A stretch of DNA of 35,399 nt, taken from contig CAZSLA010000006.1 of the NCBI GenBank assembly GCA_964607795.1, positions 1 to 35,399 on the forward strand. Direction: 5' to 3'. The notes under the pieces were generated by a model. That model had not been told where the DNA came from. It ran no database searches and saw nothing but the letters and a program-made list of their open reading frames with translations. The translations under genes and the position numbers were made by a program. Positions 23,496 through 31,202 of this stretch are shown piece after piece; positions within the stretch are counted from its first letter, which is position 1, and each line of letters starts with the position of its first letter. Source of the DNA: DYGT01 sp964607795 (GTDB lineage Bacteria; Patescibacteriota; Microgenomatia; UBA8517).

Positions 23496-23662
23496 GTGTA
23501 GGAGCACATACAGCTTGCAGAGTTATTAAAAAAATTAAGCTATTGAAATTTAACAACACCGTGGAAATCGTCTGCCCGGAGTAAATCCGTATAGGCATCC
23601 CCTATAACGGCAAAGTTATGAAAATCGTCTATGAAAAAGGCAAACAAGACACAGACACGTAA
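23496..23662 (+). pseudogene. Possible remnant of a small gene
   Basis: TATAAT (23458-23463) and TTGGAGG five bases before GTG (23496) look like a start region, but GTG is followed at once by TAG. One frame over, the reading VGAHTACRVIKKIKLLKFNN then TVEIVCPE runs to a TAA (near 23582) and continues IRIGIPYNGKVMKIVYEKGK to a second stop at 23662. The pattern resembles a decayed short beta/alpha protein. The family is not recognised. Nothing else is seen between 23420 and 23777. Confidence 0.3.
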
Positions 23663-23777
23663 AGCCGCCGCCTAATTCAAACGACCACAGCAGTATTTTC
23701 CCAAAATGGCTTCTTGTGTCATACACACAAATCCCCTAATCCCTGGCACCGATGCAAACACAAAAGCATAGGGCTTT

Positions 23778-24662
23778 TTAACCCAAGCTTTCAAAATATT
23801 TTATTATTTCAAGGGCTGCATTCACACCCGTATATTTTTCCAAGCCTGTAAACTGGGGCCCGGGGTTTATCTCCAAAATATAGGGCTGACCAGTTTCTTT
23901 ATGAATTATGATATCAACACCGGCAATTTCTGTTCGTGTAATTTCACTTAATCTTTCGGCAATTTCTTTAATTTCAGAGGCTTTTTCTAGATCAAATTTT
24001 TCACCAATTCCGCCCTGGCTGATATTACTTCTGAATTCCCCTTTGCGCGTGGGCATGCGCTTCATGGCGCCAATGGCCTTGTAGCCCACGGTAAATATGC
24101 GGATGTCGCCATCATTGGGGATAAACTCGCGGATGACAAAACTTGGAGACACATCCTTTAGCTCTATTATTTTATTTTTAAGTTCAACCTCATTTTGAAC
24201 CTTAAACACTCCTTTTCCTTGTCTACCCTCAGATACTTTCATAATCAATGGAAACTCAAAATTATCCAAAATGCTATTCACGGACTTAGCATTAAAGACT
24301 ATGGCAGATTTTGGAAAAGGAAGATTGTTTTGATACTGACGCAGGTAATCGATTGCCGGAGTTAAGTAATACAAATAGTCAGGGCTGATAGTTTTGCCAT
24401 ATACAATTTTTACGCCTTTAAGGCTAAGCCAGTAAGCGGCCGTATACCACTCCCAGCGTCTTTTACCTGTAGTCCACAGGTATACTAAATCATACCGGGT
24501 CATTGGTTCACCCCTAAGAGTTGGGTCGAAATTATTTCTACCTGTGCGTATAACAAGCTCGCTTGTTAACACACCATCCACTTGATGCCCTCGCTTTTTG
24601 CCTTCTTCTTGCAAGCGAAAAAGTTGGTCATTGTTTTTTAAACCAACAATTAATATATTCAT
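23778..24662 (-). CDS. RimK-like ATP-grasp ligase (third of three)
   Basis: 294 residues. ATP-grasp enzymes join a carboxylate to an amine through an acylphosphate. N-terminal Rossmann-like part (1-100), then the ATP-grasp fold: FPLIMKVSEGRQGKGV (ATP-binding Lys and Gly-rich loop), IREFIP, DIRIFTVGYKAIGAMKR, FRSNISQGG, AGVDII and EINPGPQFTGLEKYTG (Mg ligands Glu and Asn). The RSNIS...GG and ExN pattern is typical of RimK/LysX-type amino-acid ligases. Last gene of the four-gene operon, starting one base after the upstream stop. The substrate is unknown. Confidence 0.85.
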   Translation of the reverse strand: MNILIVGLKNNDQLFRLQEEGKKRGHQVDGVLTSELVIRTGRNNFDPTLRGEPMTRYDLVYLWTTGKRRWEWYTAAYWLSLKGVKIVYGKTISPDYLYYLTPAIDYLRQYQNNLPFPKSAIVFNAKSVNSILDNFEFPLIMKVSEGRQGKGVFKVQNEVELKNKIIELKDVSPSFVIREFIPNDGDIRIFTVGYKAIGAMKRMPTRKGEFRSNISQGGIGEKFDLEKASEIKEIAERLSEITRTEIAGVDIIIHKETGQPYILEINPGPQFTGLEKYTGVNAALEIIKYFESLG

Positions 24663-24663
24663 A

Positions 24664-25530
24664 TTAATAAGCTGAATTTATAGCATGATTAAGATAGATC
24701 TGAGTAATATTTTCTCCTGTTGCTTCCTCCATACCGATCATACCCGCGGTATGGTTGACTTCCAAAATATAGCGCTTGTTCTGCCTGTCAATCAAAATGT
24801 CTACCCCGCCCACGCTCATGCCGATTGCCTTTAAAGCTTGCCTGGCAAGCGCCTGACCATCTGAATCCAAAGGAAAAAGCTCAACCTTTCCACCCAAACT
24901 AAAATTGGCTCTAAATTCACCTTCGGCCGGGATGCGCTTCATGCAAAAGATGCGCTCACCAATGACAAGGACGCGCAAATCGTACTCATAATCCACAAAC
25001 TCCTGCATTAAGTAACCCTTGGCATTTTTGTCTTGTTCCATTAAGTCCTTGATGAGCTCCTCCAGTTGAGGTTTGTTATCAAGCTTAAAAACATTAGCTC
25101 CTTTGCCCATGCGGCTGGATTTAAAAATAACCGGATAGCCAAGCTCATCTGCCATACTTAGATAATCCTGGAAATTCCGGCTGTATGCTGTCTTTGGCAC
25201 TGGAATATTGTTCAAAGATAATTTTAAAATGTCAGACACTTTATCGATCAAATAGGTGTGGCCCAAAAAATTATTATCAAAAACGCGTATCCCTTTTTTG
25301 CGCAGAGAGCCAATGACTGCGGCAATTGGCTTGATGGAGCTAAAAATGCCGCGGACGATCATAACATCACAATCCAGATGCACGAGCCGCTGATCAAGCT
25401 CGGGGCGAAGAAAAAAACTAAAGTCCCCGAGGTCCACGAGCTCAAAGTCCAGCCCCATGTTTTTGGCTTCGCTGGCTATGCGATCGTTTTCTTTTAAGCT
25501 GGGCAGTGTCGTGATCAGGGCGAGTTTCAT
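24664..25530 (-). CDS. RimK-like ATP-grasp ligase (second of three)
   Basis: 288 residues with the same architecture as its neighbour but clearly diverged: N-terminal domain (DCDVMIVRGIFSSIKP), then YPVIFKSSRMGKGANVF, MQEFVDYEYDLRVLVIG, FRANFSLGG, VGGVDILID and LEVNHTAGMIGMEEATG. The ending EVNHT.GM..ME..TG resembles the LysX/RimK group. Overlaps the upstream ligase-protease gene by four bases (ATGA) and is followed after one base by the next ligase gene, so the three are made together, and the two could act on successive steps or as a heteromer. Confidence 0.86.
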   Translation of the reverse strand: MKLALITTLPSLKENDRIASEAKNMGLDFELVDLGDFSFFLRPELDQRLVHLDCDVMIVRGIFSSIKPIAAVIGSLRKKGIRVFDNNFLGHTYLIDKVSDILKLSLNNIPVPKTAYSRNFQDYLSMADELGYPVIFKSSRMGKGANVFKLDNKPQLEELIKDLMEQDKNAKGYLMQEFVDYEYDLRVLVIGERIFCMKRIPAEGEFRANFSLGGKVELFPLDSDGQALARQALKAIGMSVGGVDILIDRQNKRYILEVNHTAGMIGMEEATGENITQIYLNHAINSAY

Positions 25531-26870
25531 GATCTTTTTATTTTTTGCAATTCTTTGGCTTTTTTAACTTTTTCTATCTCAACTACAGGGTTTACCATCA
25601 TACCTTTCAAATTTTTTCTGCCGATAATCAAAGGATAACGTAGCGCCATCCGTTTGGCAACAGAAGCCGGAGTAGTGATCTTAATGCCCGCGAGCTTAAA
25701 AGTAAGGTTAATCACCGGCCGCTCCTCCGAGCCCAAAGAGCTTCTTACCCTTTTGGTCCAGAGGATATTTCCTTCCTCCAGAAGTCCCAAGTCTTTGGCT
25801 AGTTTTTCGCTTATTGAGGTTCTCCATGCTCCAGTGTCTACCTTTGCCATCACTTTTGTCCATCTTTTGTCCGCACCTTTTATCCTCACTTCTTCAATAG
25901 TAGAAATTGTCTTAATGCCTTCGTCCGCGTGCACGCGATCGGCAAAAGCAGCCATAAAAAGGGCTTTGGCAATTTTTACCCCGTGCTCGGCATCGCGCAC
26001 CTGAAGATCCTCCACCCGCTCCAAGCGCTTTTTAAGACCGGCCGCATTGGCAAGCTGGATCTGTAGCCCAGGCTGGTAATTAAGCTCCACCACGGTGGGA
26101 CCAATTTCTTTATCCGGATGAAGCATGATATCCACGCCCACGTACCCCAACCCGCTCACCATTTGTGCCTCAACGGCAATTTTTAAAATTGACGTCCAAT
26201 GGGGAATTTTAATGCCATGGAGCTTGCGCTTGGTGCCTGGTTTGTAGCGGATATATTCGCCATACCAAATGGCTTTGGTGGTAATGCCCGTGGCAATATC
26301 CACACCCACACCAATTGCCCCTTGATGCAAATTGGACCGGCCGCCGGAATCTTTGGTGGGAAAACGGGCCATGGCCATAACCGGCACGCGGTTGAAAACT
26401 ATTACCCGGATGTCGGGTGTGCCGCGATAAGCATATTTACGAAAAGCCTTATGCCGGCCGACATATTCCTGGATAAAGGCAGTGTCAAGATGGTTATGCA
26501 TGCTATAGGCCCCCTCCAAAATATCAAGGGCATGGAGTTTCAGATCATCCACATTTACCTTGTTCCTGGCAGTGGTGATCCAACCCTCCTTATCTTTGGT
26601 CTTTTTTTTGGCCACGATTATTCCCTGCCCACCCAGGCCACGGCTGGGCTTGAGGGCAAAAGCCCCGGGTAGCCCCGCCCAGTCAAAGTTGATTATTTCC
26701 TCGGGCTTTCGGAATTTGACCAAAATCGGCGGTGTTGGCACGCCGGCTTCTTTCAAGACCTTTTCCGTTTTTATCTTTGAGGATGCTATGGCTTTTCCCC
26801 GTTTTTTATTGTAATGATAGGAAAATAGCTGAGTTCGCGCGTTTAAGCCTAAAATGTTCGATGTCTTCAT
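25527..26870 (-). CDS. ATP-grasp ligase fused to retropepsin-like RimB protease domain
   Basis: 447 residues. Residues ~1-300 match the alpha-L-glutamate ligase-like group of ATP-grasp proteins that co-occur with the 7TM transglutaminase-like family (FALKPSRGLGGQGIIVAKK, IQEYVGRH, DIRVIVFNRVPVMAMARFPT, SNLHQGAIGVGV, YVGVDIML, VELNYQPGLQIQLAN). Residues ~325-430 form a pepsin/retropepsin-like domain of the RimB (ATP-dependent zinc protease) type: AKVDTGAWRTSIS gives the D-T-G-A active site (Asp345), later PLIIGRKNLKG. In other bacteria ligase and protease are usually separate neighbouring genes; the fusion puts peptide ligation and cleavage in one chain. Six bases after the 7TM gene. Confidence 0.85.
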   Translation of the reverse strand: MKTSNILGLNARTQLFSYHYNKKRGKAIASSKIKTEKVLKEAGVPTPPILVKFRKPEEIINFDWAGLPGAFALKPSRGLGGQGIIVAKKKTKDKEGWITTARNKVNVDDLKLHALDILEGAYSMHNHLDTAFIQEYVGRHKAFRKYAYRGTPDIRVIVFNRVPVMAMARFPTKDSGGRSNLHQGAIGVGVDIATGITTKAIWYGEYIRYKPGTKRKLHGIKIPHWTSILKIAVEAQMVSGLGYVGVDIMLHPDKEIGPTVVELNYQPGLQIQLANAAGLKKRLERVEDLQVRDAEHGVKIAKALFMAAFADRVHADEGIKTISTIEEVRIKGADKRWTKVMAKVDTGAWRTSISEKLAKDLGLLEEGNILWTKRVRSSLGSEERPVINLTFKLAGIKITTPASVAKRMALRYPLIIGRKNLKGMMVNPVVEIEKVKKAKELQKIKRS

Positions 26871-26876
26871 GGAAGT

Positions 26877-27803
26877 TTACTTATTGCCGATTATGAGCCT
26901 GCGATACCGCCAATATTCTATAAACCGCAGGCCGACGTACTTGCCCAAAATAACATCCCCCACAGCCACCAGAACCAAAAGCCACTCAGGCCTTAAAAGA
27001 GCAAAATGTTGCAAAGGTTCAAGCGTCAAAAAGAAATATGACACAAGCGACAAAATTATGGTTTCTGTGGCATGTCCGATGGCCGTACGAGCACTTTTAC
27101 CGATCTGGATTTTACTAAAATCCTCTGCCAAAAGTGCCAAGATCAAAACCGGGAATATCGATACATTGGCGATATTGGGAGTCCGAAATACCGGCGCCAT
27201 AAACAAAAGTCCCAAAACACTCACAGACACAACCCACAAGATAAGTGCCATCCTGGGCAAATACTGAAGCCGGATGCGGACTTTCCTAAGTAAAAGCCTA
27301 AACAGGGTTGAAGCTATGACAATTAATATAAATAGTCCGATGCCGATTATCGGCCCGATGGCCACAAATACCACAGCCAGAGACGCAGGCAGAAAAATGC
27401 CAAAGCCCCGAAGCCCGACTATGTGCCTGGCTGCGGCGATGACTGCGGCGATAAGTGGCAACAAAAGTAAAAGGACAATCGTGTTCGGTGGCACTCCAGC
27501 ATCCATGGCTCCGCGGATGGCATATTTAATGGGGTTAAAAGGAAACACCGGCCCCAAAACCTGCTCTTGCAAAAGAAGCTCCAAAGGCTCCACGGTTTCT
27601 TCTGTATCCTGGGTAAAATCCGGCCTGGGTGTGGATGTTGACTCAGGTCTCGGGGAAGCTTCTGCCTCACTCGTGGCTTCTGCACCTTCTGTCGCCTCCA
27701 GGCTTTGCGGGCTGGGAATAAGTATTCTTTGGGCCTTTAAATTACCGGCCCCCACGCTCAAAAACAAAAACCCCGCGATAAAAACACTTATCAATCTAGC
27801 CAT
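26877..27803 (-). CDS. Seven-helix membrane protein (7TM_transglut-like) without the transglutaminase domain
   Basis: 308 residues from the ATG at 27803. Order: signal peptide or anchor (1-24), a Glu/Thr/Pro/Ser-rich linker (about 30-75; STPRPDFTQDTEETVEP), then about seven hydrophobic helices (100-300) with IAAARHIVGLRGFGIFLPA and GRF-like short loops, matching the membrane module known as fused to an inactive transglutaminase. The transglutaminase part is absent and replaced by the linker. The start is chosen because reverse-strand TATAAT (27810-27815) ends exactly six bases before it; the ORF extends upstream but through the promoter. First gene of the operon with the three ligases, and likely its membrane platform. 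Confidence 0.78.
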   Translation of the reverse strand: MARLISVFIAGFLFLSVGAGNLKAQRILIPSPQSLEATEGAEATSEAEASPRPESTSTPRPDFTQDTEETVEPLELLLQEQVLGPVFPFNPIKYAIRGAMDAGVPPNTIVLLLLLPLIAAVIAAARHIVGLRGFGIFLPASLAVVFVAIGPIIGIGLFILIVIASTLFRLLLRKVRIRLQYLPRMALILWVVSVSVLGLLFMAPVFRTPNIANVSIFPVLILALLAEDFSKIQIGKSARTAIGHATETIILSLVSYFFLTLEPLQHFALLRPEWLLVLVAVGDVILGKYVGLRFIEYWRYRRLIIGNK

Positions 27804-27809
27804 GCTTGT

Positions 27810-27815
27810 ATTATA
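27810..27815 (-). promoter_or_regulatory. -10 element of the ATP-grasp/7TM operon
   Basis: TATAAT on the reverse strand, six bases before ATG; predicted leaderless mRNA for the first gene. The three later genes depend on coupling or short gaps. Confidence 0.6.
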
Positions 27816-27904
27816 CAGGAAAGAAATAAGACTCACACAATTTAACTCTTGAAGAAAATAATATTATAAGGATTATAAAAACATTGGAGTTCAGTAAATC
27901 CAGA

Positions 27905-27937
27905 AGGGCTTGAAGCATTTTGAATAATTCAAGCCCT
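27905..27937 (-). terminator. Hairpin after the Gly-rich peptide gene
   Basis: 10-bp perfect stem AGGGCTTGAA (27905-27914) / TTCAAGCCCT (27928-27937). It lies ~36 bases after the Gly-rich stop and before the 7TM promoter, on the same strand. No long T-run follows, so termination may be partial. Confidence 0.55.
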
Positions 27938-27973
27938 ATTTAGGGTGGTAATCGGAGCAAAGGGGTTTAAAGG

Positions 27974-28117
27974 TTACTTACCTTTTTTGCCACCTTCTCC
28001 TCCGCCACCACCCTTGCTGCCCGGGCCACTGGTACCTGGCTGCGGACGCTGCTGGCCACCGCCGCCGCCATATCGGCCCGGCCCAGAACTGGGTCGGCTC
28101 TGTCCTCCCTTAGGCAT
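27974..28117 (-). CDS. Gly-rich small basic peptide, 47 aa
   Basis: Begins MPKGGQSRPSSGPGRYGGGG and ends GGGGGEGGKKGK; about half the residues are Gly, the rest mostly Pro, Ser, Gln, Arg and Lys. No membrane helix, no Cys. Low-complexity coding is normally doubtful, but a strong SD (AAGGAG, seven bases before ATG), the intact frame and a hairpin after the stop support it. It lies between the divergent C39-like peptidase and, on its own strand, the ATP-grasp operon. It could be an RNA-binding or surface peptide, or a substrate of the neighbouring enzymes; none is shown. Confidence 0.6.
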   Translation of the reverse strand: MPKGGQSRPSSGPGRYGGGGGQQRPQPGTSGPGSKGGGGGEGGKKGK

Positions 28118-28155
28118 GACATTACTCCTTGTTAGCCTAATCCGACGATAATCGG

Positions 28156-28161
28156 TATAAT
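28156..28161 (+). promoter_or_regulatory. -10 element of the C39-like peptidase
   Basis: TATAAT nine bases before ATG 28171; leader of about two bases. Shares the 53-base gap with the 5' region of the Gly-rich gene. Confidence 0.5.
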
Positions 28162-28170
28162 GTCACATAT

Positions 28171-28752
28171 ATGAATCCGTTACAAGTTGGCCATATCAAA
28201 CAACGATCTGCTACTTCATGCAACGCGGCATGCTTGGCAATGTTATATAACTATTTTGGTTGCAAGCAAAAAGAAACTGAAATTTGGAACAGACTCAAAA
28301 CCAGAAGGCCATCTGTTGAGGGCGATTGGTATATTAATATGAACGACATCCTTAAAGATATCAAAAAAAACAACTTTAATTTTATTATTGGAAGAAGTTA
28401 TTGGGATTTTAAGAATTCTTTTCAGCCACTAAGGGTTCTGATCAAAGCAGGTCTTCCTATTATGGTTATCCAAAAGGGCCACCCCAACCCCACGCTTGGT
28501 CATTGCAGAGTTGTCGTAGGCATAGACAAATATTACGTAATAGTGAATGATCCCGAAAGTGATACTGAAAATTTAAAAATCAAAAAACAGGCCTTTTATG
28601 ATGCGTGGGAACAATCAGGCAAAGAGGTAACAGGCGGCGTTTTGCTAACCATTTTTCCTAGAAATTACCAAGGAAAAATTGAAAAATTACTCCTCGATGA
28701 CGTAACAACTAATATTGACAAAATACTTTGGGCCGAAAGTGCGCAAGGCTGA
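28171..28752 (+). CDS. C39-like cysteine peptidase domain protein
   Basis: 193 residues. The N-terminal QRSATSCNAACLAMLYNYFG segment (Gln11, Cys17) is the C39 peptidase oxyanion/nucleophile pattern, GHCRVVVGIDKYYVIVNDPE gives His111 and Asp127. C39 domains cleave after double-Gly leaders in bacteriocin/peptide exporters, but here there is no transporter domain and no signal peptide, so it is a standalone cytoplasmic C39-like protein. Divergent from the Gly-rich peptide gene; convergent with the HTH gene, whose stop is one base away. AT-rich relative to its neighbours. Confidence 0.75.
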   Translation: MNPLQVGHIKQRSATSCNAACLAMLYNYFGCKQKETEIWNRLKTRRPSVEGDWYINMNDILKDIKKNNFNFIIGRSYWDFKNSFQPLRVLIKAGLPIMVIQKGHPNPTLGHCRVVVGIDKYYVIVNDPESDTENLKIKKQAFYDAWEQSGKEVTGGVLLTIFPRNYQGKIEKLLLDDVTTNIDKILWAESAQG

Positions 28753-28753
28753 A

Positions 28754-28984
28754 TTAGCTTGAAGTTTGTATGCCCAAAAGATAAAGGACTGCTTCTTTTT
28801 TATAGCGCCGGTCACCCCTCGAATTGATCCTGATCGGCGGCAACTTACCCCTTTTCCCCCAGCGTTTGATAGTTAAGGGAGAGACACGCAAAAGCTCGGC
28901 CACTTCACGCACTGTCAAAAGGTCAGGCAGATCATTAATATTAATGCGGAGTTTTTTGCTGTTGTTTGAAATATCTTTTGTCAT
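28754..28984 (-). CDS. Excisionase/MerR-type helix-turn-helix protein
   Basis: 76 residues. DLLTVREVAELLRVSPLTIKRWGKRGKLPPIRI followed by a GDRRYKKEAVLYLLG wing is the small winged HTH_17 domain found in excisionases and DNA-binding regulators; a 20-residue Asn/Lys-rich tail precedes it. No integrase or phage gene is nearby, so a transcriptional regulator is more likely than an excisionase. The sequence ATATCAAA directly before its ATG recurs before the second mreB at 32437. Confidence 0.85.
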   Translation of the reverse strand: MTKDISNNSKKLRININDLPDLLTVREVAELLRVSPLTIKRWGKRGKLPPIRINSRGDRRYKKEAVLYLLGIQTSS

Positions 28985-29066
28985 TTTGATATAGTCTTGA
29001 GCCTAGACCTATTCCCTCTTAATCACAATGTATCAAAGTCAAACAGCCACTGTCAAGCATGAAAAT

Positions 29067-30353
29067 TTAAGCAACCCGGTCTTTGAGGGCTTTGTAATAC
29101 AAGGTCAGGTATTCTTGCGCTTTACTCCAGTGTTCCTCGCCTTCGCCCTGCTCGGCGCGATTACGCTCGATTGCAGCCAAGGCCCGTAACCTAGCCGCCT
29201 TTTTAGCCTGGAAATCGCTTATGCGAAAAACCTCACTAATAAACTGCCTTGTGTCATTTTCCAATTCGGTCTGGTCCACACGTTTTTTACCCCCGTTCAT
29301 GCACTTAATAAACTTAAGTTCCAAAGAAGCGGCGATAGATGGCTCAAAAGCAAGCTTCACTTCAGCACGGATAAGCCGATAAAAGCTTTTTAAATTTTTG
29401 CCCGCTTTGTGCCAGTCTTCTTTTTTCCCATGCACCAAAGCTTGAGCCAGATAATAGGCGGCATCCGAGGCCAGCTCTTTGGACAGTCCCCATTGCTCGC
29501 GCAAATGGTTTTGAGCATGTTCGCGGAAAGTCGAGCCTTCGGGAATATTGGCTAAACGCCACCAGTTAATCTCAAAGCCTGCAGTGAGCTCGGGCTTGAA
29601 GCGAAAATGGGTTACTTTGTCTTTGCCGCCAAAGCGCCGGCGACGACAGCTATAATCCAAAATCGCACGCTTTAAATTTTCAGGAGTTATATCAGGTAGA
29701 TGGTCCTCCTCAAAATAAAATTCGCTATACACCATTTGCCAAGGCAAAAGCCCGCTCGTCCTTTGCTCGCCGCTTGTTCTAATAAACAAATCCGGGTATG
29801 GATATGGCTGGCCGGCGGTATCCAAGTAACTAGCAAAAAGCTCCTCATCAATCTTTTTGGACTTTACCCCATTCTCCACTATTTTTCTCACTGCCCGCAA
29901 AATCTCGTCACGCCCGCCATAATCCAGGGCAATATTTAAAACATATTTATCGTAATTTTTTGTTTTTTCCTCGGCATTTTTGATAAGCTTCATCAACGGT
30001 AAAGGCAAGCGATCTTTCCTGCCCAAGTGAACAAAACGGATCTTTTCCTTTTCAGCGGTTTTAATTTCAAGGCGAAGCACCTGCCCTACCAGCTGTAAGA
30101 TCTTTCTAACCTCAGCAGGCGGCCTTTTCCAATTTTCAGTGGAAAAACCCCACAAAGTGATTGTATGCACTCCCGAGCGGCGGGCCGCATCTATCACCCG
30201 GCGCACGGCTTTGGCGCCTTCCTCATGCCCCTTGGTAACCGGCAGATTTCTTGAGCGCGCCCAACGGCCATTGCCATCCAGAATTATGGCAATGTGATCC
30301 GGGACGATGGTACCTTTGGGAAGTGTGAACGGCTGTGGGCTAGGTTCTAGCAT
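29067..30353 (-). CDS. uppS: Undecaprenyl diphosphate synthase with C-terminal extension
   Basis: cis-Prenyltransferase making the C55 lipid carrier for wall and surface glycans. Residues 15-245 carry all signatures: HIAIILDGNGRWARSR (Asp26), GHEEGAKAVR, TLWGFSTENWKRP, and DLFIRTSGEQRTSGLLPWQ (about 188-206) with YSEFYFEE. Normal UppS ends near residue 250; here ~180 more residues follow, helical and charged (SKELASDAAYYLAQALVHGK, KFIKCMNGGKKRVDQTE, EHWSKAQEYLTLYYKAL), with no recognised family. Reverse-strand TGC-TATACT (30363-30368) ends nine bases before ATG. Convergent or parallel neighbours (TagA-like) use the same lipid carrier. Confidence 0.93.
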   Translation of the reverse strand: MLEPSPQPFTLPKGTIVPDHIAIILDGNGRWARSRNLPVTKGHEEGAKAVRRVIDAARRSGVHTITLWGFSTENWKRPPAEVRKILQLVGQVLRLEIKTAEKEKIRFVHLGRKDRLPLPLMKLIKNAEEKTKNYDKYVLNIALDYGGRDEILRAVRKIVENGVKSKKIDEELFASYLDTAGQPYPYPDLFIRTSGEQRTSGLLPWQMVYSEFYFEEDHLPDITPENLKRAILDYSCRRRRFGGKDKVTHFRFKPELTAGFEINWWRLANIPEGSTFREHAQNHLREQWGLSKELASDAAYYLAQALVHGKKEDWHKAGKNLKSFYRLIRAEVKLAFEPSIAASLELKFIKCMNGGKKRVDQTELENDTRQFISEVFRISDFQAKKAARLRALAAIERNRAEQGEGEEHWSKAQEYLTLYYKALKDRVA

Positions 30354-30375
30354 GTACCAAATAGTATAGCACGCA

Positions 30376-31191
30376 CTAGCTTCTTTTTACTTTTTCTCTC
30401 AAAACAACCACAGGAAAAATTACTGTAGCTTTGAAAATCCGCCCGATTCTTTGCGGCCTTTGCAGCAATCGCCAAAGCCACTCCAGGCCCAAGCCAGCCA
30501 TCCAGCCCGGCGGAAGAGGTAGCTTGCCAACGAAATAATCCAAAGTGCCTCCAATGACCATGGCCCCGCCCACTCTAAGCCCAGTCAAATTATCGGCTAA
30601 AAAAAGCTCCTGCTTAGGAGCACCAAAAGCTACAAACAAAAGCTCGGGCTTAAACGCATTAATATTATCTAAAGTATCAAAGTATAATTTTCTATCTCGC
30701 AGTACCACGGGTTTTGCATCATCTGCTAACATTGGTCCTGCGGAACCTGCCACTTTTATATTTGGATAAAGCTTTTGAATTTTATTGACTGCCATGTGGT
30801 TCACTTCTGGGCTTGCTCCCAAAAGAAAAACTTTTAAGTGTCTTTCATTGGCAAGGGTAAGTAAATCTAAAAAAAAGCTTCTTCCGGGAATGCGCTCAAG
30901 CCTTTCCCCCACTAAAAATTTACTTGCCCATACCAAGCCAGCGCCATCCGGCAGGCTAAAATCCGCTTGATTTAGAAATGACCGCAGCCGCATATTTTTT
31001 TGAGCCAGAAGGACAATCTCGGGGTTCGGGGTCAAGAGGCTAAATTGCTCTTTTTTTTGCAATTTATGCTCAATGGCTTTTAGCAGACCCTTCCTAGAAG
31101 TGCTACTAAGCCTTATCCCCAAGATCGTGACGATTTCACGGTCTTTTATTTTTCTGGTATCTTGCTTTTGAACCTGTAATTTTAGCGTCAT
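30376..31191 (-). CDS. WecG/TagA/CpsF family glycosyltransferase
   Basis: 271 residues. GT26-family enzymes add N-acetylmannosamine(-uronate) or similar sugars to undecaprenyl-PP-GlcNAc. Conserved segments: LTPNPEIVLLA, LPDGAGLVWASK, IPGRSFFLDLL, FLLGASPEV, VAFGAPKQELF, VGGTLDYF-type region and GLEWLWRLLQRPQRIGR at the end. Reverse-strand TATAAT (31197-31202) is five bases before ATG, implying a leaderless mRNA. It lies upstream of uppS on the same strand with 22 bases between, so both may be made together for lipid-linked glycan assembly. Confidence 0.92.
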   Translation of the reverse strand: MTLKLQVQKQDTRKIKDREIVTILGIRLSSTSRKGLLKAIEHKLQKKEQFSLLTPNPEIVLLAQKNMRLRSFLNQADFSLPDGAGLVWASKFLVGERLERIPGRSFFLDLLTLANERHLKVFLLGASPEVNHMAVNKIQKLYPNIKVAGSAGPMLADDAKPVVLRDRKLYFDTLDNINAFKPELLFVAFGAPKQELFLADNLTGLRVGGAMVIGGTLDYFVGKLPLPPGWMAGLGLEWLWRLLQRPQRIGRIFKATVIFPVVVLREKVKRS

Positions 31192-31202
31192 AAGCTATTA
31201 TA

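Noticed and set aside
23496..23662. HPr-like phosphocarrier
   Set aside because: The GAHTACRVIKK segment superficially recalls the HPr GLHARPA site, but the His context and following residues do not match.
27945..28151. Pro-rich 68-aa ORF on the plus strand
   Set aside because: Mirror image of the Gly-rich gene on the minus strand, which alone has an SD and a terminator hairpin.
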